DNA of 64,000 bases from Hoplostethus atlanticus (GCA_034670405.1 JAXDDX010000090.1:212501-276500); one strand, 5' to 3'; positions 22,969 to 35,208 are shown, counted from the stretch's first letter. The notes: generated by a model not told the origin, from the sequence alone. Made by a program: numbers and translations.

Positions 22969-24902
22969 TGTAGTGTGTTGAGCTTCGTTATGAACGATGA
23001 GACTATTTGGTCAATTCTGAAAATTGACAATTATTGAAATTATTCTTAGTAATTAATATCTTATTAATTAACACTTGCGGGGCACCACCAGTTTACACTG
23101 GAATAGTCTCTTTATAGTGATATCAGTCTAATAATCAGAAGAAGTGAGCTCTAGATTTCAGTGATTTTCTACCTTCATGTCCAGGATATATCAATGACAC
23201 ACAAAAGCCAGTTCTTTATAAATGCAAAGATTTTATTAACTATGTAAATAAAACACCAATAAAATGAATACATGTATACTAAACTAAAACAGATAATGGC
23301 AATAAAACTGGCAAACAAGATAGCAAGATAAACAGTGGCAGAGGATATATCAAATAAGGTAGAAAGTTAAACAGTGGCAGAGGATATATCAAATAAGAGT
23401 GGCAAATTATATTGGGATCAAAGATGGCAAGGAAGTTTGCACCGACAAAACGACCTGAGCTATAATACGTCTAATTGCGGCAATGTGGCAACAAGAAAGA
23501 TGGCTTGGAGGACAGCTGACAGTTTCCGGGAGACTTGGGACAGAAGGACAGAGAATAGTGGAGAGAGAGAGAGAGAGTATTCTAACCTCACTTTCACAGT
23601 TCAACACTGCCTTTGCATCACCCGTGCATCAACAAGAAAGTTGGTTACCGTCTGGTTTGCAGGGTGTCAGCGGCGTCCTCGTCTCCGTGGTAACCGTCGC
23701 GCAGTCGCAGTGGACAGGTAAACACACGCACGTGTTGGTCTGGACCAGTCGAAGTCAGGAGGACCGTTGTGGAGTGCGGTCCGGGGGCCGTTGTTCGTCG
23801 GAGTCGTCGTGCCAACAGTTCACCTCAGTGGATATAGAGGGATAGGGCGATGTGTTGACTCACGTCGTTCAGGAAGCAGAGTAGAGTAGCGGCTGGCTTC
23901 TGACGTGGTTTCGTAATCTTCTGGATCAGGTGGAGTGAACTCAATCGGCCGTCTCGGCAAGATTCACTCTGGAGCTGGTCTGGTACTTGAGCTGAGAGAA
24001 GAGCTTTGAGCCAGGTTCAACTTAGTTACAGGACGGGCTGCGGGACGGGCTGCAGGACGGTTGAGTTGAGTTTCTTGATGTTCCTTGATGTTTCTTGATG
24101 TCTTTCCGCCTGAGTTTTTGCCCGTCCGCCTGTTGCAGGAGTTGTCCTCCTTTGTTCGTTCGAGTTCGTGAGATTTCGTGTGTGTTCTTTCGTAAGAGAG
24201 AGCGAGCCAAGGGCTCAGAGGGCTTTAATGGCAAGTCAGGAGAGTAGGTGTTTCCCTCATTTGCATGCACCAGATTTACAACCGGATGCTCGGTGATTCC
24301 CATTTTCCTAAAACTGCATTTCCAGCTCAGGTTTGGAAAACATTGTTTTTCTTGATCCTTTGGGGATGCAAGTGACATATTTAATCACCTTACAACAAAT
24401 GTGTCTGTATGATACCAAACATCACTGTCTTACCACAAAACGCTGGCGAGTAAACCAAAAGTCCTGATAACACATTCTGTGTGCCTTGAATAACCAAGAT
24501 ACTACATTGGGGAGTAGGGCACATCATCTGCCACAGGATGTGAAGTTTAAATCTAATAAAACATATAAAGAAAGCACATTTTTGCAACACATTCCAGAGT
24601 TTCTTTGTTCTCTTATTCTGTGTCTCCCTTGGAAGGTAGATTAGGTTCATTTCCCCGGCCCTTATCATCGGTCCCATCTCCTAATGGCACCCGAGCGGCT
24701 AGTAAAACCTGCAAAGTGTTACTTTTGACGGTTTTATGGGGAAATCCACCTTTTGCCGAGAGAGGGGGGTTCCTGGGGTCCCTAGGAGCCCGGCACGGGT
24801 CCTGACCTTACCAAAAGGCCCTGGGAGAGGAATGTGTTAGTCTTTGGGTGTTGCTGTGGTCCGAAGAGGGGGGGGAGGCTGATGTCTCCTGCATACACTA
24901 CA
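22969..24902 (-). mobile_element. Solo LTR-like element, 1.93 kb
   Basis: Starts TGTAGTGTG and ends CACTACA (TG...CA, inverted at the tips), with the 4-base direct repeat TAGA on each side (22965-22968 and 24903-24906). This is what a solo long terminal repeat leaves after integration and recombination. Four-base duplications and LTRs well above 1 kb occur among endogenous retroviruses of vertebrates, so an ERV-type LTR is the likeliest source. No gag, pol or env sequence is present. Orientation is uncertain: minus is favoured by AATAAA near 23232 (minus) in the last quarter. Inside are a 39-base tandem duplication (23331 and 23370) and short tandem 12-mers near 24022-24055. Confidence 0.6.
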
Positions 24903-24906
24903 TAGA

Positions 24907-25084
24907 AATTCAAGCATTCAGTGTTTTATTAAGTATTTCATTTTTGGTAATGTGGAAAAAGCTCTGGGACAACAAACCACGGGACACTAAAACTATCCAT
25001 TGAAACCAATAATAACAATAATGATATATTCATGCAGACAATGAAAATGTCACATTAGAATCAGTTCAGGTTGATCAGGTGCTT
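24907..25084. other. Short spacer between LTR-like unit and L2
   Basis: AT-rich with an AATAATAACAATAATGATAT run. Nothing coding. Confidence 0.5.
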
Positions 25085-26032
25085 GATTACATTACATTAC
25101 ATTACAGGCATTTAGCAGACGCTTTTATCCAAAGCGACTCACAATAAGTGCATTCAACATAGGTAGGCAAGAAAACTACTAGTCACCAGAAATCGTAAGT
25201 GCATTTCCTTCCTAAACAAGCAACTAAGAGCATAACTAGTGCTAAGGTAAAAAGTTAGCTACCTACTTTTCTTTAAAAAATGAGACAAATAAGAAAATCA
25301 AATGAGCAAGAGCTAAGACAAATAAGTGTATCAAATAAACAAGAGCCAATAAACAAGAGCTCATACAAATAATTGACGACAAATAGGCAAGGCTAAGAGG
25401 AAGGGTCAGGGTAGTGTTTCCTGAAGAGGTGGGTTTTCAGCCTGCGGCGAAACATGGGCAGCGACTCAGCTGTCCTGACATCAGTGGGGAGTTCATTCCA
25501 CCACTGCGGGGCCAGAACAGAGAAAAGCTGTGACCGTGTAGATCGGCCGCAGGGGCCTCTGAGCGACGGGGCAACCAGTCGCCTCGAGGCAGCAGAGCGA
25601 AGTGGTCGGGCGGGGGTGTAAGGCTTGACCATAGCCTGGAGGTAAGAAGGAGCTGTTCCTTTCACTGCCCTATAGGCTAGCACCAGGGTCTTGAACTGGA
25701 TGCGAGCCGCTACAGGGAGCCAGTGCAGAGGAGAGAGAAGGGTAGTTGTGTGGGAGAACTTGGGGCGTTTGAACACCAGACGAGCTGCAGCTTTCTGAAC
25801 AAGCTCCAGAGGTCTGATGGCAGACGCCGGGGCACCAGCAAGGAGGGAGTTGCAGTAGTCCAGGCGGGAGATGACAAGAGCCTGGATGAGCACCTGCGCT
25901 GCCTTGTCAGTGAGGAAGGGGCGAATCCTCCTGATGTTGTAGAGGAGGAATCTGCAGGAGCGTGTCACTGATGCGATGTTTGCCAAGAACGACAGTTGGT
26001 CGTCCAGGGCAAACATCGCATCAGTGACACGC
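25085..26032 (-). mobile_element. L2-type LINE, 3' fragment
   Basis: Minus strand. The 3' end has the fish L2 signature GATAAAAGCGTCTGCTAAAT followed by a TGTAATGTAATG tail (complement of 25085-25106). Upstream are a ~290-base 3' UTR and the end of ORF2 (25393-26040). It is 5'-truncated inside the polymerase C-terminal region. The 5' junction carries a fold-back: 25960-25984 and 26008-26032 are perfect 25-base inverted copies around a 23-base loop. Confidence 0.9.
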
Positions 26033-26040
26033 TTGATCAA
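25393..26040 (-). pseudogene. L2 ORF2 C-terminal fragment
   Basis: 215 codons, open. After ~12 residues created by the inverted junction, it reads as the end of an L2 polymerase: LDDQLSFLANI, then RFLLYNIRRIRPFLT, ISRLDYCNSLLAG, the KFSHTTTLLSPLHWLPVAAR block and WWNELPTDVRTAESL, ending in KTHLFRKHYPDPSS. The catalytic polymerase core and endonuclease are absent. The lack of stops points to fairly recent insertion. The initial Met is a product of the fold-back and not a native start. Confidence 0.85.
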
Positions 26041-26100
26041 TCAATTCTACAATAAATATGTAATCAAACAAATCAAAAATCATATCCATCATATCACAGT
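26033..26100 (-). repeat. Dispersed 390-bp family, fragment
   Basis: The complement reads ATGATGGATATGATT, then GATTACATATTTATTGTAG and AATTGATTGATCAA, the centre-left of the family. It directly abuts the fold-back end of the L2, so the L2 insertion may have used or truncated this copy. Confidence 0.6.
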
Positions 26101-27952
26101 ATCAACACAATATACTACACATATCAGAGCAACATGAGTTAAACATAAACAAACCAGTAAGCTCTGCGACATAATCCAGCAGCACCCAGTAGGATACCCA
26201 CGCAACACGCCAGCACACAATACGTAAAGCACACATTCACTATTAATGGACCCCAGTCCAAACAACGCAACAGTAACCCGCCATTGCATAAATCAACCGG
26301 CGAGTAAGGACTATAAACACGTTTGTAACTGCCTCTCCCATTAAAAAGTCAAAAAAGCCATAGCAACTGATTTTACCAAGGACTGGAACTTTAAAGATTG
26401 AGTTATTAAATAGAGCAACAACATACTTACATAACTACAGTAGCTCAAGGTTAAAGCAATAATAAGATTAAAAAGAGAATCAGCACTTACCATTGACTTT
26501 TTTGGTTTGATTGATTGGTGGAGGAAACTTTAAAGTTTCCTTTAAAGGTTGTTTGGATGGAATCAAATATCAATTTGATAATAAATTACCACACTAACAA
26601 ATCCGACTGCTGCAGAAAGAACAACAACTGACCCCTTTTGCTCTGCCACTATTACCCAATGAGTTACTGATCCGTGGCCGTGTGAAATTGAGTAAACAGT
26701 AATACAGAATAGGGAATGGTCTTAGACCAGTGTATTGGTAACTAGTTGGTTAGGGCTGCTGGAAGGTTGCCATAGAAATTTGGCAGTGCTATTGGATGGA
26801 ATCAACAAGAAACACAAATGCCCAATGTGGAGACACACGTGGACAGTCATATTTTAATTAAACATCATCCAGTTTCTGCTGGTGCCATGGGGGTATGGAA
26901 TTTCTTGGTGGTGCTGAAGCAGGGACAAGCAACTGCCCCCTTTTTTCTGATAATAGTAGGATATTTTATTGCCTTACTGGCATCAATTCAGAAAAGATTT
27001 TCCCAGTCTGGATTGGACCTTGGCGATTCTCAGGTCACAAGCATGCTTGTAGAAACCATAGTAAGGGTAGCAAATGTAGAACATTTCTATGGCAGGTTTC
27101 ATTGTAGGTTTTACAGCCCGACACCCCTGAAGTTGTTGAGTAAAATCATATCCTCACCTCCCTCATATTGGCGGTGCACATCTAATATAGCTAATATCCA
27201 CCAGATACATCAGTCTAACCCCAATAATTAATCAGAGCATGTGATCACGTGAAATCCTCCCCCATCACTGTCCATATAGAGCTTTCTCTTTCATTCTCTC
27301 ACTTTCTTTCTCTCTTTGTCTCGAGTGGAATCGGCTGGAGGGAGGGACGATCAGTTGAAAAGATTCACAGGGCATTACCAGTTATAATTCACAGGCGACA
27401 CGTTTTTATTCTTCCAGTACAGCATTCACATTTGAATGCGTGGTCATGAATTTGTTCAGAGCAGATGTGACATTGCTGACACAGAGAAAGAGAGAAGAGG
27501 AGGGGGGGAAGAGGATGCTGTACTAATCTGTTAAATGTGATTCTATTGTATTCAAGAGAAAGAGAAAAGGAACTCACACATGTTCATATTACTGTACTTG
27601 TGAGGAGCTTCCACTGACTACATTCATTCCCTAACCTAACTCTAATTCTAACCTTAAAGACTAAATGGAGTGAAAATCGAGTGCTACTTGCCAACTTTTA
27701 AAGTAACCTGAGGGGCCACAGCAAGGACAACATCTTCTTCCTTGGCTTCCTGCATCTGCAGGGTTTGGTTCACTGCTGCTCCAGTAATGGGGGCGATGGT
27801 GGAGTGCAGTTCTCCTGATTCATGCTCCAGGTTTTCTGTGGTCCACCCCCCCACACTTTTGAATATTATGTCCCATCACAACTTCCTGTTTCAACCAGAT
27901 ATGTGTCAAATTACAGAAGCAAGACGCTGTCGAAATGCTGTTTCCTGACATC
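26101..27952. other. Gene-free stretch
   Basis: No recognised element. GGAAACTTTAAAGTTTCC at 26523-26540 is a perfect 18-base palindrome. The 137-codon frame at 26818-27231 shows no recognisable domain and lacks a supporting exon context. Confidence 0.45.
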
Positions 27953-28316
27953 TTTAAAGCCGCACTAGGCAATTTTCGCAATTTGGCACCCCCAAATGGC
28001 AGCGAGAGCCACCCGTACTATCTTATAATGTAACTGAACACAACGCGCTCACGTTTACCAACTCGGCCAGGCTGTGATTGCTTTACACCAAAGGATATCA
28101 AAGGAACAAGAGAGACACAGTTTTGGATTTCACTCTTATGTTTCAATTCATCACTTTCTGTGTGTCCATACCCAACGCCGGAATTTATTTTGGTCGGATC
28201 TACGGCATCTCAGTTAGTGGGTATGGGACACTCTTCTCTGTTGAAGCCCCACTTTGTAATTTAGGCTGATAGGATACATTTGTACATTAAAACATCTTAT
28301 ATATGGCAGCTTTAAC
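27953..28316 (+). mobile_element. MITE-like element (hAT-style ends)
   Basis: Begins TTTAAAGCCGCACTAGGC and ends TATGGCAGCTTTAA, imperfect inverted ends of the TTTAAAGC-GC type common in fish non-autonomous hAT elements. The interior, including AAATGGCAGCGAGAG, has a possible second copy at 1-160 on the other strand. The 63-codon internal frame is probably chance. Flanks do not give a clear 8-base duplication. Confidence 0.5.
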
Positions 28317-28797
28317 TGTAAACCTAAACCGTACAGTCCTAAACTAACCTCTTGTAAAAGTGAGGACTGGCAAAATATCCTCACTTTGGAAGATTTTGCC
28401 CATCTTTCTATCTTTGTGAGAATATTCGGTCCTCATAAGGATACAAGGACAAAACCACACACACACGCACACACACACAGATGTCCCTCTCTGCTGAACC
28501 GGGTATAACATGACACTATATTAGGGCTGATAATAGTCCAGGTCTGCAGTGCTGCTGGTCTCTTCTTCTTTTGCCTGTTTCCATAGATCTATAAATAGCA
28601 CTGCTGATCATGCAGCACAGCATGCCATGGCTCAGCCTGTTCTCTGCAGCGCGCACACACACACACACACATAGTTTTTTCCATATTTCCTCTCCTATTC
28701 TCTCTCTCGCTCATCTTCTCCTCCCTAAATTCACTCTAATTTTCTCTGGCTCCCCATCCCTCCTTATTCTACTCTTTTCTTTCTCCATCCCTCCCAT

Positions 28798-28802
<5 letters not shown>
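28317..28802. other. Gene-free stretch with CA runs
   Basis: Short CA runs at 28455-28480 and 28650-28671, then pyrimidine-rich sequence leading into the CT array. Confidence 0.5.

Positions 28803-28842
<40 letters not shown>
28803..28842. repeat. (CT)n microsatellite
   Basis: About 20 perfect CT units. Confidence 0.95.
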
Positions 28843-28847
<5 letters not shown>

Positions 28848-29534
28848 CATCTCACTTCCCTCATTATGCTTTTCTTCATTTGCCTCTCTAACCCTCATCC
28901 AATCCCTGTCCATATTAGCTTTCACACTCTCTCTCTCTCACACTTACACTCCAACTACCACTTCCATTCATTTACCCTGAGCTCCTCGCCTGCTCCCCTC
29001 TCTCTCATTAACTGTTAACCCAGCCAGTCGGCCCTTTGATCTTCACACAGAGAAAGAAATGACGAGGGAAGATGGACAGATGGACGGCTGGACGGATGGT
29101 TAGATAGGGGAAGGGGCAGCACTGTCTGCAGACTTCACTCTGATATAATGATTCCAGTCATTGCTTCCATCAGACACTGTGACTGCACTGTAGTTGCTGA
29201 TTGCACAGGAGAATCGCTGCACTGGGCTCAGTTTGTCTGATATTGGAGAGTCACATTATTCTCCAAAGCTCTGATGTGATGTGAAGTGTTCGGAAATGAC
29301 AGAGGAGAAATAGATTTGTGTACAGCGGGAGAGAAATAAACAGAATAGGATAGATGCAAAAGACTGAGTAAAAACGTGTCGCTGTTGTGTTTCTGTCTCT
29401 TTTCTCCTGTCACTTTCCCATTCAGCCCCGGTCGCCTTTATTGACGAGGTCTGTGGTGGTTATCGATCCTCAGCCAGCTGCCCAGTGGAGAGCCTCACTT
29501 ATAAAACTTTAATGTTACACCGACTGCATTGTCA
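28843..29534. other. Gene-free stretch
   Basis: Short CT run near 28928 and a GGACGGATGG run at 29080-29100. No exon or transposon ends recognised. Confidence 0.45.
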
Positions 29535-29842
29535 ATTGATTGCTGGTGCCAGATGCTGTGGTCCCGGCATCTCAGAAACAGCTGCCCTCTTCACGCACTG
29601 CAGTCTCATCCAGCGAGCCACAAACACCTTGTTAAATGAGAGAGAGGTCAGAGGAGGATGGCCAGACTGGTTCGAGCTAACGGAGAGGCCACAGATGCAC
29701 CAATAACAGCTCTTTACAACAGTGGTGCGCAGAAGGGCATGTTGAATCCATGCCGCAAAATAATTCAGGCTGTTCTGGAGGCAAAAAGGGGGTCCCACCC
29801 GGTACTGGATAGGTGTACTTAATAAAGTGGCCGGCGAGTGTA
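29535..29842 (+). mobile_element. Internally deleted Tc1/mariner relic
   Basis: The first part (TGCTGGTGCCAGATGCTG, CATCTCAGAAACAGCTG, GAGAGAGGTCAGAGGAGGAT) matches the 5' half of fish Tc1-like transposase genes as I know them. At about 29740 it jumps to the gene's 3' end (TTGAATCCATGCCGC, then GGCTGTTCTGGAGGC) and the element's 3' terminus (GTGTACTTAATAAAGTGG then CCGGCGAGTGTA). The central catalytic region, roughly 700 bases, is gone and the left terminal repeat is not recognisable. Short stretches stay open but no transposase can be made. Confidence 0.75.
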
Positions 29843-31388
29843 GGTACTCTTATCGGTGAAGTCTCCCTGAAGTTGCCGCTCGCTCCGCAACGCTCTCACA
29901 GACGCATTAGTACGCTCATGCGAACCGAATGATGAATGCATCCCAAATGATGTCAGTCATGTCTAGGTGGAGGAGGTGGTTTGTGGTCCAGGGGGATGTC
30001 TAATCCATTAACCCCGACCCAGAGCTCACTGTCTGGCTGTCTGCCCTGCCGTCTGGTCCTCCACCTCACACCTCCCCCTCTTCCATCCATCCTCCATCTG
30101 CAAATCTGCACGTGTGCACATATTCTCTCCATCAGTGAAGGTGTATAGTTACAGTGCACGTCTACATGCCTGGATACTTCTCTACACATACTGTATATGG
30201 CCTCCTGTACACCCATTGATATGAATACAATCCTGTGTATATGCTATAATCCTTCACATATTGTATTTTCTCGGACTCTCATATTCCTCTTATATTGCAC
30301 TCACATGATATTTTTTAAATAATTTTTAGCATTCTCAACCTTTTCATCATACATTAATATCACATTGTCTTTCTGTCTCAGTAACTTCTGTTGTTACTGA
30401 TACTATTACATGCTGGAATCCAAACGTTCTGCACCTTTTAATACATACATTTCTCCATCACTCCTCCCACTCCTCCCCCTCCATCTCTTTCTCTCCATTC
30501 ACCCATTTTCCATCGTCTCCATCATCCCCCTCATCCTCCTCTACCATACATGCTTGAGTTGTGTGGCTCTCTTTTTCTCTCCTGCATATTTCGATTTGCT
30601 GTTCAATATATCTTTCCTTTTGTTCATCCTGATTGCATTTCTGTTGGCGATGACACAATCACATAGCATCTGTGGAAAATGTACAATATGACTACAAGAT
30701 GGTCAGTGTACAGACTGTTAGGTCCTGCAGTACTGTGTACCATAGTCTTTTTTAGTGTTTTTGGTGTAGCTGCTAACCATACAAGCATTTAGACATGTGA
30801 AACTAAAACTTGAAACTACCCCTGCTAAATTACTTCTACTACTACTACTACTAATAATAATAATAAAAATAAAAATATGTCCGTCCATACTTGTATAGAA
30901 TCTGACCAAAATGTCTTCTTAGAATAAGGGTTTCCCATAGACAGCCAGTCCTCCATATGAGTATTTCTAGCTTTGGTGCGACACTAAAATGAAACTAAAT
31001 GTTGGGGAACGACTGGGCAAGTCAAACTAAATGTGTCACCAGTCACTCGGTCTCAACTCTGGAAGAAAATCAGGTTTGTTTGCTTTTTTTCGTTTTAGGT
31101 TTGACAAGCAATCAGGGCTGCTGGTTGAATCACCCAATTGGTTGGGAAAATCTGCTGGTGGTGGATTCACATTCACAGTGGATGACTGTGGTTGTACTTG
31201 GGCAGCTCCTAAGTGTGAGTGTGTGTACTTGTTGTGAGGAGAAAAAAACAGCATGGGTGCTCCCCTGGATAAGTAATGGTTTCTTGTTGTTTCTGTTTCT
31301 GTATATTTGTTGCTCTTTGTTTAGTAGTGCTGTTTTCATCCGCCTAGCCCTGTGAGAACAGGTGGCCTGAGATGACCTGGCTCTACCC
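29843..31388. other. Gene-free stretch
   Basis: Pyrimidine-rich 30450-30560, an ACT/AATA run at 30834-30870. Open frames of up to ~118 codons look random. Confidence 0.45.
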
Positions 31389-31390
31389 AG

Positions 31391-31461
<71 letters not shown>
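31389..31461. repeat. (CT)n microsatellite, interrupted
   Basis: Two CT runs separated by CCCG at about 31427-31430. A further CT run lies at 31519-31540 and a CA run at 31629-31657. Minus-strand R-E-R-E frames come from this. Confidence 0.95.
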
Positions 31462-31464
<3 letters not shown>

Positions 31465-31659
31465 GTAGGCAATTCATTATCTGGCTTAACCAAGCACACA
31501 AGCCCTGATTCATTTTTCTCTTTCTCTCTCTCTCTCTCTCTTCCTCATCCCCCCTTCCCGCCTGCCTGCAATTGTTGATTGTCCTTTCCAGTTTCATGCC
31601 TTGCAGCCAACTCGCACAAACATGGACCAACACACACATACACACACACACACACAGAA

Positions 31660-33000
31660 CCTTCTATCTTTTTATAGCTTGGTCTTGTTGGGCAGTGGAA
31701 GCAGCTTTCTCCCCGGTGAACAATAAGCGTCCCCTGCAGCCAAAAACTGCTCTGCGTTATGTAACGAGTGACTTCAAGTATGCCACAAAAGCACAGACAT
31801 TTCATTTAAACACCGCTCTGACACCCATCTCATCATTGATATCTTCTGAAGTGGAAAAAGGATCATTGTGATGTCATGGTTGTGTAATCTATGCCTCCCT
31901 GGGTGAATCCCATGTCAGGACTGCCTCAGTAATGTTTACTGAAGATTAGCAGTCAATGTTTTTATCAGTGTGGTCAAGATAAACACAGTGAATATCTTGA
32001 ATACCTATGAGAGAAGCCCCCTTACAATTAAATGCTAACAATAGCAAAAATGTGTTCTTTTGAATGAATACAATACAAGTGTGTACGAGGCTGAGTCATA
32101 CCGTTGGAATTATAAGGTACACATCCGTACATTGTGGTTGTAAGCACTCAAGGACTGACTCTCGTCCAATCACAATGGCCAATGGGTTATAGAATAGAAC
32201 GCTAATGCCCCAGGGGGTGCTGGTGCTATGATTTTGGATACAACGGTGCATCTCTTCTGTAATAGTTTCCAACCCAATGATAATGTCAGATTTCTAAACC
32301 AAGTAGTGCAAATACATGAAATTAAAAAGAGGGAATTTGAAAGGCGGTTAAAAAAATGATTTACCTTAGAACATCATTCCACTTTTCTTAAAGCAGGTGC
32401 ATGAGGTTAAGTTAGTAACAATCTACACATATTTTACAGACAGCATTTCATGTCCAAAGCCATTTTTGAACTCTTGTACAATGAAATTGAACCAGTTGTG
32501 CCAACATTATTAATTCGACAAATGCATTTCTATCATAATTTATTACATAATTTCTTTGAAGAAAAACATAAACACCTCAGGCTAGTGTAAAAACCTTTTA
32601 GCGCTTTTTTTAACACAGCTAATGGGGACCTGTTGTCCCCAGTGTCATCCCTGACTGCTGCGAACTCAACCTCTAATTTTTAGGGATTTTTCAAGGCCAT
32701 TACTGATATTTAACATAAAGTTTTCTCTACAGTGCAAAATACCAGTTTTGTCATTTTCATGCAAGTTTAATTTATTTCGATGATATACTGTAGAAAGCAC
32801 ATCATTCATGTGCTAGGCTAGCTGCTAGCAGAGAAACTTGTAGTCAAAAATGACTTCCTGGCTATAGTAAGCTTGTTTATTGTTGCCAGTAAAAAATGAA
32901 AACAAATGTGCTATGTTTAACATTTTAGCATTAATGAATCATCACCACATACATTTTGAATCATGAATATAATGACCGTAAACAAACAAGACAATCACTG
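31660..33000. other. Gene-free stretch
   Basis: AT-rich, with no recognised repeats or exons. Confidence 0.45.
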
Positions 33001-33039
33001 AGGAGACTGGCAGCCTCTACTGGCCCTTTTTTTCATCAT

Positions 33040-33336
33040 GTCCCACCAGGTCAAAATCTGCTGGATTGCTTTACGGCACAAAACGGGAAGAGGGCGCTGT
33101 TTTTCCAACGCAAACAAAGCTAAAGCTCTCAGAGTGTCTGGTAGTGGCAGATGGTGGAAGGCCATTTATCCACTGCAGAAAAGCCAAAGGGAAGTAGCTA
33201 GCACTGGTGTGAGATAGAGGCTACCAATCGTCGCCGACATAGTGTCATTTGTCCCACGCAATTATACCAAGGTATCACAATTCATGTAACAATAATATAT
33301 TGCTGTGTAAAAATGCTACATGTAGCACCTTTAATA
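33040..33336 (-). repeat. Possible MITE, minus strand
   Basis: Ends at GCTACATGTAGCACCTTTAA, whose complement (TTAAAGGTGCTACATGTAGC) is the style of terminal sequence seen in other fish MITEs and recalls 51843 and 57515 here. The other end is not clear. Confidence 0.3.
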
Positions 33337-33894
33337 CTCAATATGATAGCAATACACCCCTCAAGGTTGTCTTTCATAGTAAATACCATGATGGCTGTGA
33401 TGATGTACACCGCTGACCTATATAGAAAGTCTTCAGCATGTCTCTGGAGAGCTTTCTGAGAACAGGAGGGTTTACATGAAATAGCATTTGAGAGACGGGA
33501 GAGAGACACTGACAGAGAGCTTATAGAGAGAGGGAGGGAGAGAGACATTAATATTCATTCCTGTATGATCTAGTCAGTGTGAACCCTGCATGTTAGCATG
33601 AACCACAGCTGCCCTGGGAAAACCTGGCAAGCTCTGGGGCATTTAAATATCAAAGTGGTAATCTGTGAGATCCTCTTTGCACTGCACTTCCCAGAGGTCA
33701 CTTGTCAATCAAACAATGTAGCCAAACACACTTCCATCACAAATCATTTCAGCTACAAAAGCTGAAAGCCTCGTTGTCAATATTATTACAGTATTTTGCA
33801 TCTTCACTAGATATTTCTGTTCAATCTTTGCTCTAATTAGCTAGCTTACTCGCCTCTATTCAGTCCCTCCAGGATGTTGCGATCTTGCAAATTC

Positions 33895-34400
33895 ACTCTC
33901 CTACATGTTACATTAACACTTCTACATGTTACATTAACACTCCTGCATGTTACATTAACACTACATGTTACATTAACACTCCTACATGTTACATTAACTC
34001 TCCTACATGTTACATCAACACTCCTACATGTTACATTAACACTACATGTTACATTAATACTCCTACATGTTACATTAACTCTCCTACATGTTACATCAAC
34101 ACTCCTACATGTTACATTAACTCTCCTACATGTTACATCAACACTCCTACATGTTACATTAACTCTCCTACATGTTACATCAACACTCCTACATGTTACA
34201 TTAACTCTCCTACATGTTACATTAACACTCCTACACGTTACATTAACATTCCTACATGTTACATTAACACTCCTACATTTTACATTAACTGTCCTACATG
34301 TTACATTAACACTACATGTTACATTAACACTCCTACATCTTACATTAACACTACATGTTACATTAACACTCCTACATGTTACATTAACTCTCCTACATGT
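33895..34400. repeat. 21-bp minisatellite, ~25 copies
   Basis: Tandem units of the type ACATGTTACATTAACACTCC with a 21-base period, and occasional 15-18-base short units where CCT and neighbours are missing. As 21 is a multiple of 3, two overlapping + frames (184 and 193 codons) stay open, giving LHVTLTL and CYINTPT repeats. These are translation artefacts. Units with TCTCC or CATCAAC variants alternate in the centre (34010-34210), forming a higher-order pattern of about 42 bases. Confidence 0.95.
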
Positions 34401-35174
34401 TCAAGAGGTTGTGTTTCTTTTCATTTAAATATGCAACTTGCACCACTTGCTTTCTTGTTATCCTGAGCCTTTGATGTGGTTACACACGAGGACAATGCCG
34501 GAGTGGCCAATTGGCACAACCAGGACAAATCCCTGTGGCCCGGTGGGTCTGTGGGCCAGTTGGACGGGCAGTGTGCCCTAATCATTTTATAAACTGTTCA
34601 AGTTGATTTGCTGTTAACTGGTGACTAAATAGATGTGTGTTCTCCGGTCCGGACTTCTCTCTCCTTTTCTCTGTCAAACTGGCAGCACTGACAGACCTGA
34701 CACACCTGATAGAGAGATTAGAGCGGGGCGTGAATGTGATTGGTCAACTAATGATGTAATGACAACTTGTAGATATGCTGCATTGCAGGGAAAAAGAAAC
34801 AAAAAATAATGTAAAGAAAACAAGGATTAAAAAGGAATGAAAGAAAAGGAAAGGCACTAGATAGAGATCATGTTTAATAAAACAAGCTTGCAGCCGGCGG
34901 CCCCAGTAGGTATTAATGTGTGACGATTACTCTACTACTAAAACTACATAAAAAACAGAGGAGGCAGCTTACAATGTTTTGGGGGGATGGGGGGCTTGCA
35001 ATTTCCATCCATTCCTGCTGTTTTACCACAAGATAACACGAAAAATATCACAAATTGCATCACAATTTTTGATAAAAGCCGCTGCAAATTCAATCATTTT
35101 GGGCCGCAATAATCAGAGAAAAACTCTATCGTTGAAATGACACTCGGGACGAGAGAGGTGTGGCAAGTCGAGGC
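34401..35174. other. Gene-free stretch
   Basis: No recognised element. A GGGGGGATGGGGGG run lies at 34980-34994. Confidence 0.45.
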
Positions 35175-35177
35175 TAT

Positions 35178-35208
<31 letters not shown>

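Noticed and set aside
26818..27231. 137-codon + frame
   Set aside because: Starts plausibly but shows no domain, no nearby exons and no codon pattern distinguishable from chance.
33895..34400. CRISPR-like regular array
   Set aside because: Units are contiguous with no unique spacers; this is a eukaryotic minisatellite.
33874..34466. 184- and 193-codon open frames
   Set aside because: They are translations of a 21-base tandem repeat whose period is a multiple of three; no start context or domain.
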